Positions 22,531 to 33,003 of a DNA stretch of 64,000 bases are shown here, one piece after another; positions within the stretch are counted from its first letter, which is position 1, and each line of letters starts with the position of its first letter. Source of the DNA: Adiantum capillus-veneris (Eukaryota > Streptophyta > Polypodiopsida > Polypodiales > Pteridaceae); NCBI GenBank assembly GCA_014529385.2, contig CM043958.1, positions 75,713,169 to 75,777,168 on the forward strand, given 5' to 3'. Made by a program: the position numbers and the translations under genes. The notes beneath the pieces were generated by a model. It saw only the letters and a list, made by a program, of their open reading frames with translations, searched no databases and was not told the DNA's origin.

Positions 22531-25500
22531 TCACGTGGTGTGAGTGGAGTTCATAAGTGACTCTCGATGCTCAAAAATGGTTGAAATGAGCGTCGCAATA
22601 GAGAGTCCACATCGTGGTTGGGAGAGGAAGGTATGTAGGGAGAGCTCATGGCTGAATATATGGGGAAAAGAGGACCTAATGTGGTCAAAAGCTGAGCACT
22701 CAAGTAGTGTGTGGTACTCACTCTCTCGCACTTGACGAGGGCATAAGGTGCAAAGTCGATGACACTCCTCGCCAGTGCCCCAACGTCCTGTCTCGCAGCG
22801 TAGAGAATGGGAGCTAAGACGAATGGAGGCAATGGTGCGGATCGCACTCAACGGGATGGGCTCAAGGATGTAGGAATGGGTTCGGTTACCTCGTTCCGAG
22901 AAGAAGAGAGATTTGTAGTTTGGGGCAACGTGTGTGGTGTAATGGCTGAAGCGAGAACCTCCAGATTTCTCCCAAGCCATGATACATTGGCGTTGTAAGA
23001 AGGCCTCATTAACTTGGGAGTCGATCGACGCATCCTTGACCAAGTGACATGCATCCCATCTTCCAAACCATTTCTTGATATCAAGCATCCACCCCGAACT
23101 TAGTATTTTGCTCTTGCATGTCTTTTGAACCTTTTGACTTGCTTCATATGCGATTCTAGGAAGTCGATGCAAAGGGCTACGTTGTGTCTTACGCATGTAC
23201 TCCACAACCCTTTCCATGCCCAAGACCTCAATGGGAAGCGATCCGGACTCAAGAAGTAAGAGCATGTAGGGTGTTTGTGTCTTGACTTGGAGAAAGTTGG
23301 TGAGAAAACGCTTTTGGACATTCTCAAACTCTTTCCAAGTAGACTTCCCGATGCTTCCACCCCACACCTCCACTCCATAAAGAAGCACCGGTGTCACCAA
23401 TGTGTCAAAGAGGTACTTTTTGAGAGCCCAACACTTGATCTCTCCTGCATTGCACATGTTCTCAAATGCATAATAAGCCCTCTTTCCGGCTTCCAAGCGA
23501 CTTATTGCACAATCCTTCCATTTATGATTGGATGGAACCTCAAGGCCAAGGTACTTGAAGTGATCTACCACTTCAAGTTTCTCATTGTTGTATACAATGC
23601 ATGGATTTTCGTCATTGAGGGTCTTTACAAGCATAACCTTGGTTTTGGATCCATTCACGATCAGCCCGCTATGTAGGCAAAAGCGTTCCAAGACACTCAT
23701 AAGCTTTTGTGCATCTTCTAAGGTATGTGCCAAGAGCACTACATCATCGGCATAAAGCAAAAGCATGATCACCGCATTTCCAATCTTAACCTCTTCTATG
23801 CCTTCTTGCTGCATAAAATCAAGAACCATGTATTCCAATTCATCAATGAGTAGCCCAAAGAGGGTTGGGGAAAGGGGGCATCCTTGTTTGACACCAATAG
23901 TGCTTGCAAAAAATTCTGAAATTCCATCTCCCATACGTAATCGACATATCACTTTTTGGTAGATGCGAAAGACTGCATGCATAAATTCTCTCGGCACTTG
24001 AAGGCTTTGCATACGTCTCCAAAGATTTCCTCGCGGTACCATGTCAAAAGCTTTCTTGAAATCCACAAAGCAACAATACAACTTTTTTCCTTTCAATCGA
24101 GACGCTTCCATAAGAACTCGAAGAGTGACAAGGTGATCAATAGTGCTATGATGCTTTCGAAAACCTGCTTGGCCAAGCGCACGTTTGCCATTCTTTTCAG
24201 CCCATTCACTTATCTTCATCTCCATGATACATCCAAATAACTTTGCCATCAAAGAACCAACCATTATAGTGCGATAGTTGTTCACATTGTTTACATCTCC
24301 TCCTTTGTGCAAAGGTTTGATCCAATTTGCACTCCAATCATGAGGCATGCCATACTGAAGTGCAAGGTTAAACATATCGCATATCCAATGTCGTGTTTTC
24401 TTGCTTGTCCATTTAATCATTTTAGCCTTGACACCTTGAAGGTCACCTGCCTTGCGAGTAGCAAGTTTCTCAAGCGCGCGGCATACATCTTCAATGGTAA
24501 AGAAGGGAGACATAAATGGAAGGGAGCTACAACCCTCCATCTTATCAACATTGGGTTGCTCATAGAGGTTCTTACAATGCATATACATATCCTCAAGAGT
24601 CAAGTCACCAAAGCTCTCAACGCGCTTGCCTTTTAGATTTTGCCAAAACTTGCCACATGCATGTGCTTTCTCTTGTGCTAAAAGAAGTTGTTTTTCGACT
24701 TCCCACCTTCTCCTCTTCTTTTGAACAAGTGCTTTGTATGTGTGTGAACATTCCAAGTAAACTTCCTTGTCTTTGATTGCATCCAATCTTAGCAAGTGTT
24801 TTCGGGCTTGACTACATTCCATGTCAAACCATTTCTTCTTGGTGCTACCCTTCTTAGACCTTTTGCAAGACATGTGTTTCGCCGAAAAGCATTCCTTCGC
24901 ACAAGAGAAAATTACTTCTTTGAAAACTTTCCACTTGCATTCTAATGTTGGGCTCCCTTGATGCTCTATCATGCTTAACATTTGGTCCACCATATCAGCA
25001 TATATAAGTGCTCGTTTGAAGTCTAGACGTAGGTACAAATGATTCACATCATGATTGGAGGCTACATGCTCGGGCCGTTTACCACACTTGAGGTCAATAC
25101 ATAACATCCTATGATCCGATTCCGGATTCCATTCACCAAGTGTAAAGCTTTGTATGCATTCTAGAGTGGCTTCTGAGAACAACATATAGTCAATCACGCT
25201 AGCACCATTGTGCTTTCTACATGTAAAGTCATTGGTGCCTTGCCATAGAGATACACCATTTGCAATGAGCATTCCGGTACTATTGCACATATGTAGAAGT
25301 GACTTTCCATAGTGATCCACTTCTTTTGCATCATTAGAACTTCGATTATACATGTATGAGTCATCCACTCTTCTTGATACATGCGGCATGTCGACTTGTT
25401 GTGTGTCGTGTTGTAACATATTTGTGCGAGCATTCATGTCTCCAAAAACAATGACTTCACCTTGATCCTTGTAATAAGCAATGTCTTCCTCTAGTTCAAC

Positions 25501-25911
25501 AAAGGGCTGATCTCTATCCATATTCAAGCGAGCATAAAAGTTGGAGTCATAGTGAGGAATGTAGCAGCCGGCCACAAACATCACTTGACCATTTGGTGGG
25601 CTGATTTTCAGCCATAAGTAGCGTTTATACTTATCTTCTTTGACAATGGAAACATCTTTCAAACCCTTTTTGGTCATACATGCTATGCCTCCTTGGCCTC
25701 TTCGTTGCTTTGCATTTTTGGCCCACATCAAAGAATGTACATCGTATTTGTCAAATCCAAGAATTCGTTGCGCATCATGCTCCCATGTTTCGACAAGAAG
25801 TATCACATCGGAGTCATTGGTAAGCTCATCAATGCCAATTCCCGCATTCCATGGATACCCGTTACAATTCCAAAAGCTTATTCGCAAGCGTGAGTTGGTC
25901 TCATAGATCAT
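22531..25911 (-). CDS. LINE ORF2: endonuclease and reverse transcriptase
   Basis: The frame is 1126 codons without interruption. Residues 1-270 form an APE-type endonuclease (WNCNG near 16, ETW at 41, GDMNAR at 157, SDHRM at 265). The RT spans about 480-800 with LGQAGFRKHHSTIDH, VDFKKAFDMVPR near 616, KQGCPLSP near 675 and the catalytic YADD at 720-723. The C-terminus has a Cys/His cluster, CHRLCTLCP...YHTLLEC (about 1050-1080), as in many plant L1-like ORF2 proteins. The ATG lies 6 bases after the ORF1 stop, which suggests reinitiation. All catalytic residues I can identify are present, so this copy could be recent. Confidence 0.93.
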   Translation of the reverse strand: MIYETNSRLRISFWNCNGYPWNAGIGIDELTNDSDVILLVETWEHDAQRILGFDKYDVHSLMWAKNAKQRRGQGGIACMTKKGLKDVSIVKEDKYKRYLWLKISPPNGQVMFVAGCYIPHYDSNFYARLNMDRDQPFVELEEDIAYYKDQGEVIVFGDMNARTNMLQHDTQQVDMPHVSRRVDDSYMYNRSSNDAKEVDHYGKSLLHMCNSTGMLIANGVSLWQGTNDFTCRKHNGASVIDYMLFSEATLECIQSFTLGEWNPESDHRMLCIDLKCGKRPEHVASNHDVNHLYLRLDFKRALIYADMVDQMLSMIEHQGSPTLECKWKVFKEVIFSCAKECFSAKHMSCKRSKKGSTKKKWFDMECSQARKHLLRLDAIKDKEVYLECSHTYKALVQKKRRRWEVEKQLLLAQEKAHACGKFWQNLKGKRVESFGDLTLEDMYMHCKNLYEQPNVDKMEGCSSLPFMSPFFTIEDVCRALEKLATRKAGDLQGVKAKMIKWTSKKTRHWICDMFNLALQYGMPHDWSANWIKPLHKGGDVNNVNNYRTIMVGSLMAKLFGCIMEMKISEWAEKNGKRALGQAGFRKHHSTIDHLVTLRVLMEASRLKGKKLYCCFVDFKKAFDMVPRGNLWRRMQSLQVPREFMHAVFRIYQKVICRLRMGDGISEFFASTIGVKQGCPLSPTLFGLLIDELEYMVLDFMQQEGIEEVKIGNAVIMLLLYADDVVLLAHTLEDAQKLMSVLERFCLHSGLIVNGSKTKVMLVKTLNDENPCIVYNNEKLEVVDHFKYLGLEVPSNHKWKDCAISRLEAGKRAYYAFENMCNAGEIKCWALKKYLFDTLVTPVLLYGVEVWGGSIGKSTWKEFENVQKRFLTNFLQVKTQTPYMLLLLESGSLPIEVLGMERVVEYMRKTQRSPLHRLPRIAYEASQKVQKTCKSKILSSGWMLDIKKWFGRWDACHLVKDASIDSQVNEAFLQRQCIMAWEKSGGSRFSHYTTHVAPNYKSLFFSERGNRTHSYILEPIPLSAIRTIASIRLSSHSLRCETGRWGTGEECHRLCTLCPRQVRESEYHTLLECSAFDHIRSSFPHIFSHELSLHTFLSQPRCGLSIATLISTIFEHRESLMNSTHTT

Positions 25912-25917
25912 GTGTCC

Positions 25918-26850
25918 CTATTTGTTGGGTGGACTTGCATCCTCCTCAAGTGCCTTTTCTTCTTGAGATGATACCTTAACCTTCTTGCTTCTTTCCTCGT
26001 ATGCTTTGCGACATACATTTTGTTGCATAAGAGTGCGATCCTCATATACATTACAACCCGTTCCTTTGAGGTAGATCCAACCATTGTCAAGGATGATCTT
26101 TCTCTTTACCTCATCAGCCATGGTACATACAATAGGTCTTTCTCCCGAGCGAGGGACTCCTTGTTTTCCAACTCGATGTGCACCATAAGCCATGATTCCT
26201 GACATGCCAAAGTGTGTAGCAAAAAACTCTTCAATAGCAACCGCAAGAGATTGGGGTGTTTCCATGCTTTCCTCCTTGATTCCACGAATGACGATGTTCT
26301 TTGAGCGTTTTTGTCGTTCTTGCAATTCTTGAGTGTCCACATTCTCTACATTCTTTGCTTGGACAACGGCTTGCGTGATAGGAGATGTAGAAACCACATT
26401 ATCCTTACATATATCAGCCCATGATTTGGATGCATTTCTCATCTCACATACATCATGTCGTATTGTATCTATCGTTTCCTCTTTCAATACATGATCACTC
26501 TCAACTTTGCTCAAGCGCTCTTTCACTACATTCATGTCCACAAGAGATCGTTTACATTCTTGAACTTCATTCTCAAGATGCATCAAGCGCGTTGTTTGCA
26601 TTTCAAGAACCTTCTTGAGGTGCTCATTCTCCACAACGAGAACTCTTAAAGTACCATTCTCCATTGCAAGTGCGCGCAACTCTTCACCTTGCTTGTTGAC
26701 GGTTTCTTGTAACGAGATCAAGTAAGCCATGATCATTGCTTCCGTTGTTGTAGACGATGTGGTTGGATTAGCATCCAAATTCCTTGGAGATTTTGCATCA
26801 TTCTCCATGGCGAGTGTGGCTTTTCCACCCTTGCGAGTTTTGTCTGACAT
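25918..26850 (-). CDS. LINE ORF1: coiled-coil RNA-binding protein
   Basis: The first ATG is at 26850; the frame of about 310 codons ends in TAG at 25918. Residues about 40-140 form a leucine-heptad coiled coil. An RRM-like block follows with NIVIRGIKEE, and then a C-terminal region with AYGAHRVGK and RPIVCTMADEVKRKIIL. That order matches the animal L1 ORF1 layout (coiled coil, RRM, C-terminal domain) rather than the zinc-knuckle ORF1 of many plant LINEs. It would bind LINE RNA as a trimer if it behaves like that family. Confidence 0.8.
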   Translation of the reverse strand: MSDKTRKGGKATLAMENDAKSPRNLDANPTTSSTTTEAMIMAYLISLQETVNKQGEELRALAMENGTLRVLVVENEHLKKVLEMQTTRLMHLENEVQECKRSLVDMNVVKERLSKVESDHVLKEETIDTIRHDVCEMRNASKSWADICKDNVVSTSPITQAVVQAKNVENVDTQELQERQKRSKNIVIRGIKEESMETPQSLAVAIEEFFATHFGMSGIMAYGAHRVGKQGVPRSGERPIVCTMADEVKRKIILDNGWIYLKGTGCNVYEDRTLMQQNVCRKAYEERSKKVKVSSQEEKALEEDASPPNK

Positions 26851-27073
26851 TGCCTTCAAGTCGGCAACAAAAACGCAAAGTTTTGACAGTTTTTTCAGTT
26901 CTGAGATGCTGTTACAGCAAAGCCTTCCATTACACAGAAAAATTCTGTCTTTACATCAATGCGTAGAGGGCTTTGTGCTCTTCGATTGAGGCTATAGATC
27001 ACCTAAATCGGAGTTTGGATGAGCAAGTTATGGTCAAAAGAGTGAACTGCTGTCTACTAGGTCAAAAGACGGC

Positions 27074-27076
<3 letters not shown>

Positions 27077-27171
<95 letters not shown>

Positions 27172-27345
27172 TTATACTGAGAAGTGACTGGTATGATACC
27201 GGTATGATACTGTGAAGTGACTAATATGATACCGGTATGATACTGAGGAGTGACCGGTATGATACTTAGCAGTGACAGAGAGAAGGAGAGGGACTGGTAT
27301 GATACCGGTATGATACTGTGGAGTGACCGGTATGATACTGAGACG

Positions 27346-27382
<37 letters not shown>

Positions 27383-27472
27383 GACTGGTATGATACCGGT
27401 ATGATACTGAGGAGTTACTGGTATGATACCGGTATGATACTGAGAAGTGACTGGTATGATACTGAGAAATGA

Positions 27473-27539
<67 letters not shown>

Positions 27540-27911
27540 GAACTTGTATAATACCGGTATCATACCAGTCACTCCTCAGTATCATACCGGTATGATACTG
27601 AGAAATGACTGGTATGATGTTTAGAAATGAGAGAGAGAGAGAGAGAGAGAGAGGGAATGTATGATATGGGTATGATACTGAGAAATGACTGGTATGATAC
27701 TGTATCATACCGGTATGATACTCGGAATTGACTGGTATGATACCGGTATGATACTGAGAAATGACTGGTATGATACAGAAATGATACTGAGAAGTGACAA
27801 AGAGAGAGAGAGAGAGAGAGAGGGAGAGAGGGAGAGGGAGAGGGAGACAATTCAGTTTACAGTAATAGGCAGATATACACAAAATTATGCATTATGCATT
27901 TCTTAAGATGG
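27077..27911. repeat. G interior: microsatellites and ACCGGTATGAT array
   Basis: GT (27077-27107) and GA (27108-27169) runs are followed, to about 27790, by units of GTGACTGGTATGATACCGG and TATGATACTGAGAA. Interspersed are CA (27347-27380), GA (27477-27530), GA (27630-27652) and GA/GGGA (27800-27846) runs. No gene is present; the long open frames here are low-complexity. Confidence 0.85.
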
Positions 27912-30900
27912 TTACAGCTCAAAAGGCATACGATTGTAGATAGACTCAATGACATCAAGTGATATTGTATATAGTTTTGAGTTGCTGGGATGGGGTATCA
28001 TGGGGATTTTGATTGCCCGAACAAGATTTGAATATATGAACACCTCTGGCTTTTTTTCCAAAAGCTCGTAGGTCTACTCATTTATCATACGATAGTAAAA
28101 CCCTTTGATAGAATAGGATCCTCGCCCAATGATATTGCCCCAGTCATCTTCAGCGTCTGAATGAAACTCTTGAATAGCTGCAGTGCATTTCACTATATAG
28201 AAATCCACTTTTTCTTCATTGTCATTTGGTGCGGGAACAACAAAATTATCACCAACAATAAGAGCTTGACTGAGGGTGTCATAGTGTCCTTCATATGCTG
28301 CATCCTCATTTATTTCGTCGTCATCGTCTTCCCCTTCTTCTGTAGGCTCCAAAATAAGGTATGTCCAGAAAGGAACGTGTGACTTGCTCACACATCTCCT
28401 CCACTTTTCCTGTTTACATGCACTACAGAAACAAGACAGTGAACGTGTTCTCAAAGCAGTGATATCATGCTCTGAATATGCAGAAACAGAGTGCATTGAG
28501 CGGGTATTTTTTACAGCCTTCACATCCCAATTTTTTCCCCTTTTGACATCTCCCAATTCAATCACCCAAAAAATCCTGCTTACATAACAGGCCATGGATG
28601 CATAGGTGGCTGTAGCACCATCTGACAAGGTCCGTCTCAATAATGCCACAACATCTATAGCATAGTCTATCTTTGGGTAGTTTGGCTGCAATTGGTATTA
28701 AGTTAAAGACCTTTTTATCACTACCCCCGCACCGTCGTGTTCTCCCTTACCATGTCCGGATCCAAAAAAGTTCCAAGACATTTTCCATCCCGTAAAAACA
28801 CTGTATTTGCAATTTATTCAATGGATACAAGAAGATTAATATACTCTTGGCACGATAAAATTACCAAAAAAAACACGTATTATAATATTACTGGTGTTAG
28901 ACAAGCATTTTATTACAACTTTAATGCCACTATGATAGGTCTCTATATTAAAACCACCTTCGGATAATTTTTGTTAGAACATGGTATACCTGGCAAGGAA
29001 ATAGAATGGTCTTCTTGCTTTGAATTGTGAAGCTGCTCCATAAGAACATACCCAATGACGTTTTATATTTAGACCAAATTGCTTTAGCCATTCCGCACGT
29101 TTCAGAAAACAGTGTTGAACAAAATGTGTGTCATGTTGCTTGTCATCTGAAATGAAGAAGTGAATTTTCCTGTGGATGTCACCTCCATAATATAAAAATT
29201 AGAAATTATTGAAGGCTTAATACAAAAGAAATAATACTGATCTAGGGTGATGTCGTTACCTGCAATTCGGAAATATGTTATGTGCACAAAAATAGTTACT
29301 TGATTTGAATACCAGTGCATGGACTGAATCTCATTTTGTTCTTTGAAACTATAATTTTTAGCAAAGTCAACAACTGACACAACAACATCTTCTGGAAAGC
29401 TTTGTATAAATTCCTTATATTGTTCTGCTTGCCATCTATACACAAAATTATGCATTATGTATTTCTTAAGATGGTCTTTGAACATGACTGAGAGATCCTG
29501 GCACGATATTTCCTTATGTGACAAGACTTTCCTTTTCTTCTTCAGACCGTCACGCGCAGTTTCTACTTCTAGGTCCTCAAAAATCTTCACCACAATCTTT
29601 TTAGCAATAAATGCAACCTCTCCAGCACAAAAGTCTAACTTATCCGGGCCACACCTTTTACATTGACCACTCAAGCAGGCAAGGGCATGGAAGGTGGACG
29701 TATTTGATTTAGGACAGTATAGAGTCCAATAAGGATGTTACACTCTTGATAGGGTTTTTTGGTGCCTTGCATCCACCATTGTCTTTGCATATGTTGCATT
29801 GACAATGGAAAGCTTTTCCATGCAGACCGAATACAAAACTTCGCATGTGATTTATGGCATCCTTTAGGAAGGACATTTGAACATGTGAAATGCAGCAACA
29901 AGTATATCGGTCTCTCAATTTTCGCACAAAATATGGCTTCATGTACTCAAACGCTTGCTGCCTTATTACAATTTCAGGGTATTGTTCTTTGAAGTTGAGA
30001 AAGAGCTCCACCTACAATGAAAGACATATATGGTTAAAGAACATTGAAGAAAACTGTAGGTTTCGAGGAAAACTGTTACATTACTATAAACCAGTATTTT
30101 TATTTCAAACCACTATGTTTTTTTACTTAATTGGTTAGGTAAACCAGTATATATGAACACATGTCCTTGGTACGTACCAGTGGTATATAAGTGTCAACCA
30201 GTGCAAATGTTCTTACTGCTGATGTAAACCAGTCTTTTCATTTATAACCGGTATGTTATTTATCTAACGAGTACATGTGAGCACTTAACCACGATGTATA
30301 CCAGTGAGAAATAAGTGTTAAAGAAAATGAACACATGTCATTGGTACGTACCAGTGGTATATAAGTGTCAACCAGTGAAAATGTTCTTACTGCTGATGTA
30401 ACCCAGTCTTTTCATTTAAAACCGCTATGTTATTTACCTAGCCAGTACATGTGAGCACTTACCCGTGATGTGTACCAGTGAAAAATAAGGGTTAAAAAAA
30501 TGAACACATGTCCTTGGTACGTTCCAATGGTATATAAGTGTCAACCAGTGCAAATGTTCTTACTGCTGATGTAAACCAGTCTTTTCATTTAAAACCGGTA
30601 TGTTATTTACCTAACCAGTACAAGTGAGCACTTAACCACGATGTATACCAGTGAGAAATTAGTGTTAAAATAAATTAACACATGTCCTTGGTTCATACCA
30701 GTGGTATATAAGTGTCAACTTATTCAAATATTCTTACTGCTGATGTAAACCAGTCTTTTCATTTAAAACCGCTATGTTATTTACTAACCAGTACATGTAA
30801 GCACTTAACCACGATGTATACCAGTGAGAAAAATGTGTTAAAAAATGGAACACATGTCCTTGGTACGTTCCAGTGGTATATAAGTGTCAACCAGTGCAAA

Positions 30901-32566
30901 TGTTCTTACTGCTGATGTAAACCAGTCTTTTCATTTAAAACCGGTATGTTATTTACCTAAACAGTACAAGTGAGCACTTAACCACGATGTATACCAGTGA
31001 GGAATTAGTGTTAAAAGAAATTAACACATGTCCTTGGTTCATACCAGTGGTATATAAGTGTCAACTTTTTCAAATATTCTTACTGCTGATGTAAACCAGT
31101 CTTTTCATTTAAAACCACTATGTTATTTACTAACCAGTACATGTAAGCACTTAACCACGATGTATACCAGTGAGAAAAATGTGTTAAAAAAAATGAACAC
31201 ATGTCCTTGGTACGTTCCAGTGGTATATAAGTGTCAACCAGTTCAAATGTTCTGACTGCTAATGTAAACCAGTCTTTTCATTTAAAACCGGTATGTTATT
31301 TACCTAGCCAGTACATGTGAGGACTTAATCACGATGTATACCAGTGAGAAATAAGTGTACAAAAAAAATTACTGGATATGTAAACCACTATTTTCCTTTC
31401 AAACAGATATGTTTTTTACCTATCTGACATGACAAACAGTACATGTGAACACTTGACGAGTACATGTGAACACTTAACCACTATGTATACCAGTGACAAA
31501 TAGGTGTTAAAAGATTTTTACTGGTTATGTAAACGAGTTTTTAACCTAACCAGTTTATACATATCATACGCATGTGAAAGTATGCGTCTGCAAACGTATG
31601 TTTCAACAAACATACGCGTATGATAAAAACTATGTTTTCATTTATATTCTCCTTCACATCCAATATTTATCTACTCTTAGTCTAGGACCAAATGCAGATT
31701 CCCCTTATTTCCATTTATAACTTCCTTTATATCCGATTTCATATCTACTCTTATCACCCATTTATAGAGAATATAGGTCATGAATGCAAATATTAGAAAA
31801 CAAAAATGGATATAGTGAAGCAAGTTATTACCTTAGATTGTTCAAGAAGATGCATAGGATGTCTGACATATGAATTTCTTCCAATACGCTTTCTGCACAC
31901 ATCCTTCTTATTGGGTGAAACACGAGTGTTAGACATCCAAAAAGAGAAGATCAACTCTTTCTCATCAGGTGTTATGAAGCCACGATCCATGGGCTGTTGA
32001 GCACACAAAGAGATTGGCAAATTGCCATCACCTGCTGCCCTCAACCGATTCTTTGCAGCTATGAAGTTCCTCTTGTGAAAATTTAGCAACTTAGATGTAG
32101 CTAAAACATTCACTTTTGAGGTAGATGTACACTCAACATTCATAAGCATTGTGGTGATGAACCTTTTAAGAAAGAGCTCCTGTCCGCTCTTGGGTAATTT
32201 GATTGCATCTATTGTGTTGCGTATGGCTTCAACGAAGGTTTTTTGTGCCCTGGGCATTTCAAGGTCTCCAAGAGAAGGATGATTGACAAACTTGCACAAA
32301 ATATCTGAGCGTGATGCAACATCGAGGGCCTTTGTACGCCGATTAAAGAGCATAACAAGGTCATTGCAAAGTCTTTGACGCTTTGCATCATCAGCACCAT
32401 TTTGATCATTATCTTCCTCACGTGCTACCTGCTCAAGCTTGTTCTTAGCACGCTACTCCCTCTTTCTCCTAGCATGATATTCCTTGACCGCATCAACAAC
32501 ATACCTAGCACACAGTTCACGGTGAGGCTGAGAGCAGTCACATACAGTGTGAGATTCTTGCTCCAT
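27912..32566 (-). pseudogene. Gene C, DDE-type transposase-like gene of element G
   Basis: Exon 1 (32566-31832) starts MEQESHTVCDCSQ and ends with FWMSNTRVSPNKKDVCRKR and HPMHLLEQSK before a GT donor. After a 1.8-kb intron, exon 2 starts at 30011 with Cys-rich TCCCISH and CQCNICKDN. After a frameshift near 29720 comes CLSGQCKRCG and VVDFAKNYSFKEQNEIQSMHW. A short exon (about 29139-28990) has HDTHFVQHC and YGAASQFKARRPF. The last part has WNFFGSGHGKGEHDGAG, then HSVSAYSEHD and LSCFCSACKQ. In-frame TAG at 32455-32453, TAA near 28698 and TAG at 28076-28074 interrupt it. Spaced Asp-rich motifs suggest a DDE transposase with metal-binding clusters. I recall similar unannotated proteins in invertebrates, but unverified. 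Confidence 0.65.
30143..31370. repeat. 174-bp satellite in gene C intron
   Basis: The anchor TTGGT(A/T)C recurs at 30167, 30341, 30514, 30688, 30860, 31034 and 31207, a period of 172-174 bases. Copies 4-5 and 6-7 repeat as a pair: TTGGTTCATACC then TTGGTACGTTCC. Units contain AACCGGTATGTTATTTAC and ACCAGTGGTATATAAGTG. Degenerate copies continue to about 31560. Confidence 0.88.
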
Positions 32567-32977
32567 GCTAGAGAGGGAGAGATTGAGCGAGGTGATAGGC
32601 CCACAGAGAGCAAGAGCAGTATATGACAACAATAGATGTGTGATAGGCCTACAAAGTAAAACAGTAATCTGTGCTCCTACACAGAGAGTTAGAGAGAGAC
32701 AGGAAAACGAGAGAGCGGGAAGACAAAGAGCTGGCTGACGTGCATAGTTAAGAGCTACAGAGCCGTCTTCTATATTTGAAAAAGAGATAGTAATGGTGTA
32801 AAGAGCTGGCTGACGTGCATAGTTAAGAGGTACAGAGACATCTTCTATATTTAACAAAAAGCTGTGGAAAGTCTATATTTAATTAAAAATCTGTTCAAAA
32901 TAATATATCGAATTGAACTAATAGAGATGGTTTTTTGTACTGGTTATAAAACCTCTGTCCGGGACAAGGTTTTTGGT
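32567..32977. other. G right subterminal region
   Basis: A direct duplication of about 60 bases, AGCTGGCTGACGTGCATAGT and following, occurs at about 32730 and 32802. No gene; probable promoter and 5' leader of gene C. Confidence 0.5.
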
Positions 32978-32999
32978 CCACCTATTCATGCATCCACCC
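32978..32999 (-). repeat. G right terminal inverted repeat
   Basis: Perfect inverted match to 9532-9553, followed by CTTA (33000-33003). Confidence 0.9.
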
Positions 33000-33003
33000 C
33001 TTA

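Noticed and set aside
22531-22847. Small minus-strand ORFs overlapping the LINE
   Set aside because: They are other-frame shadows of the intact ORF2.
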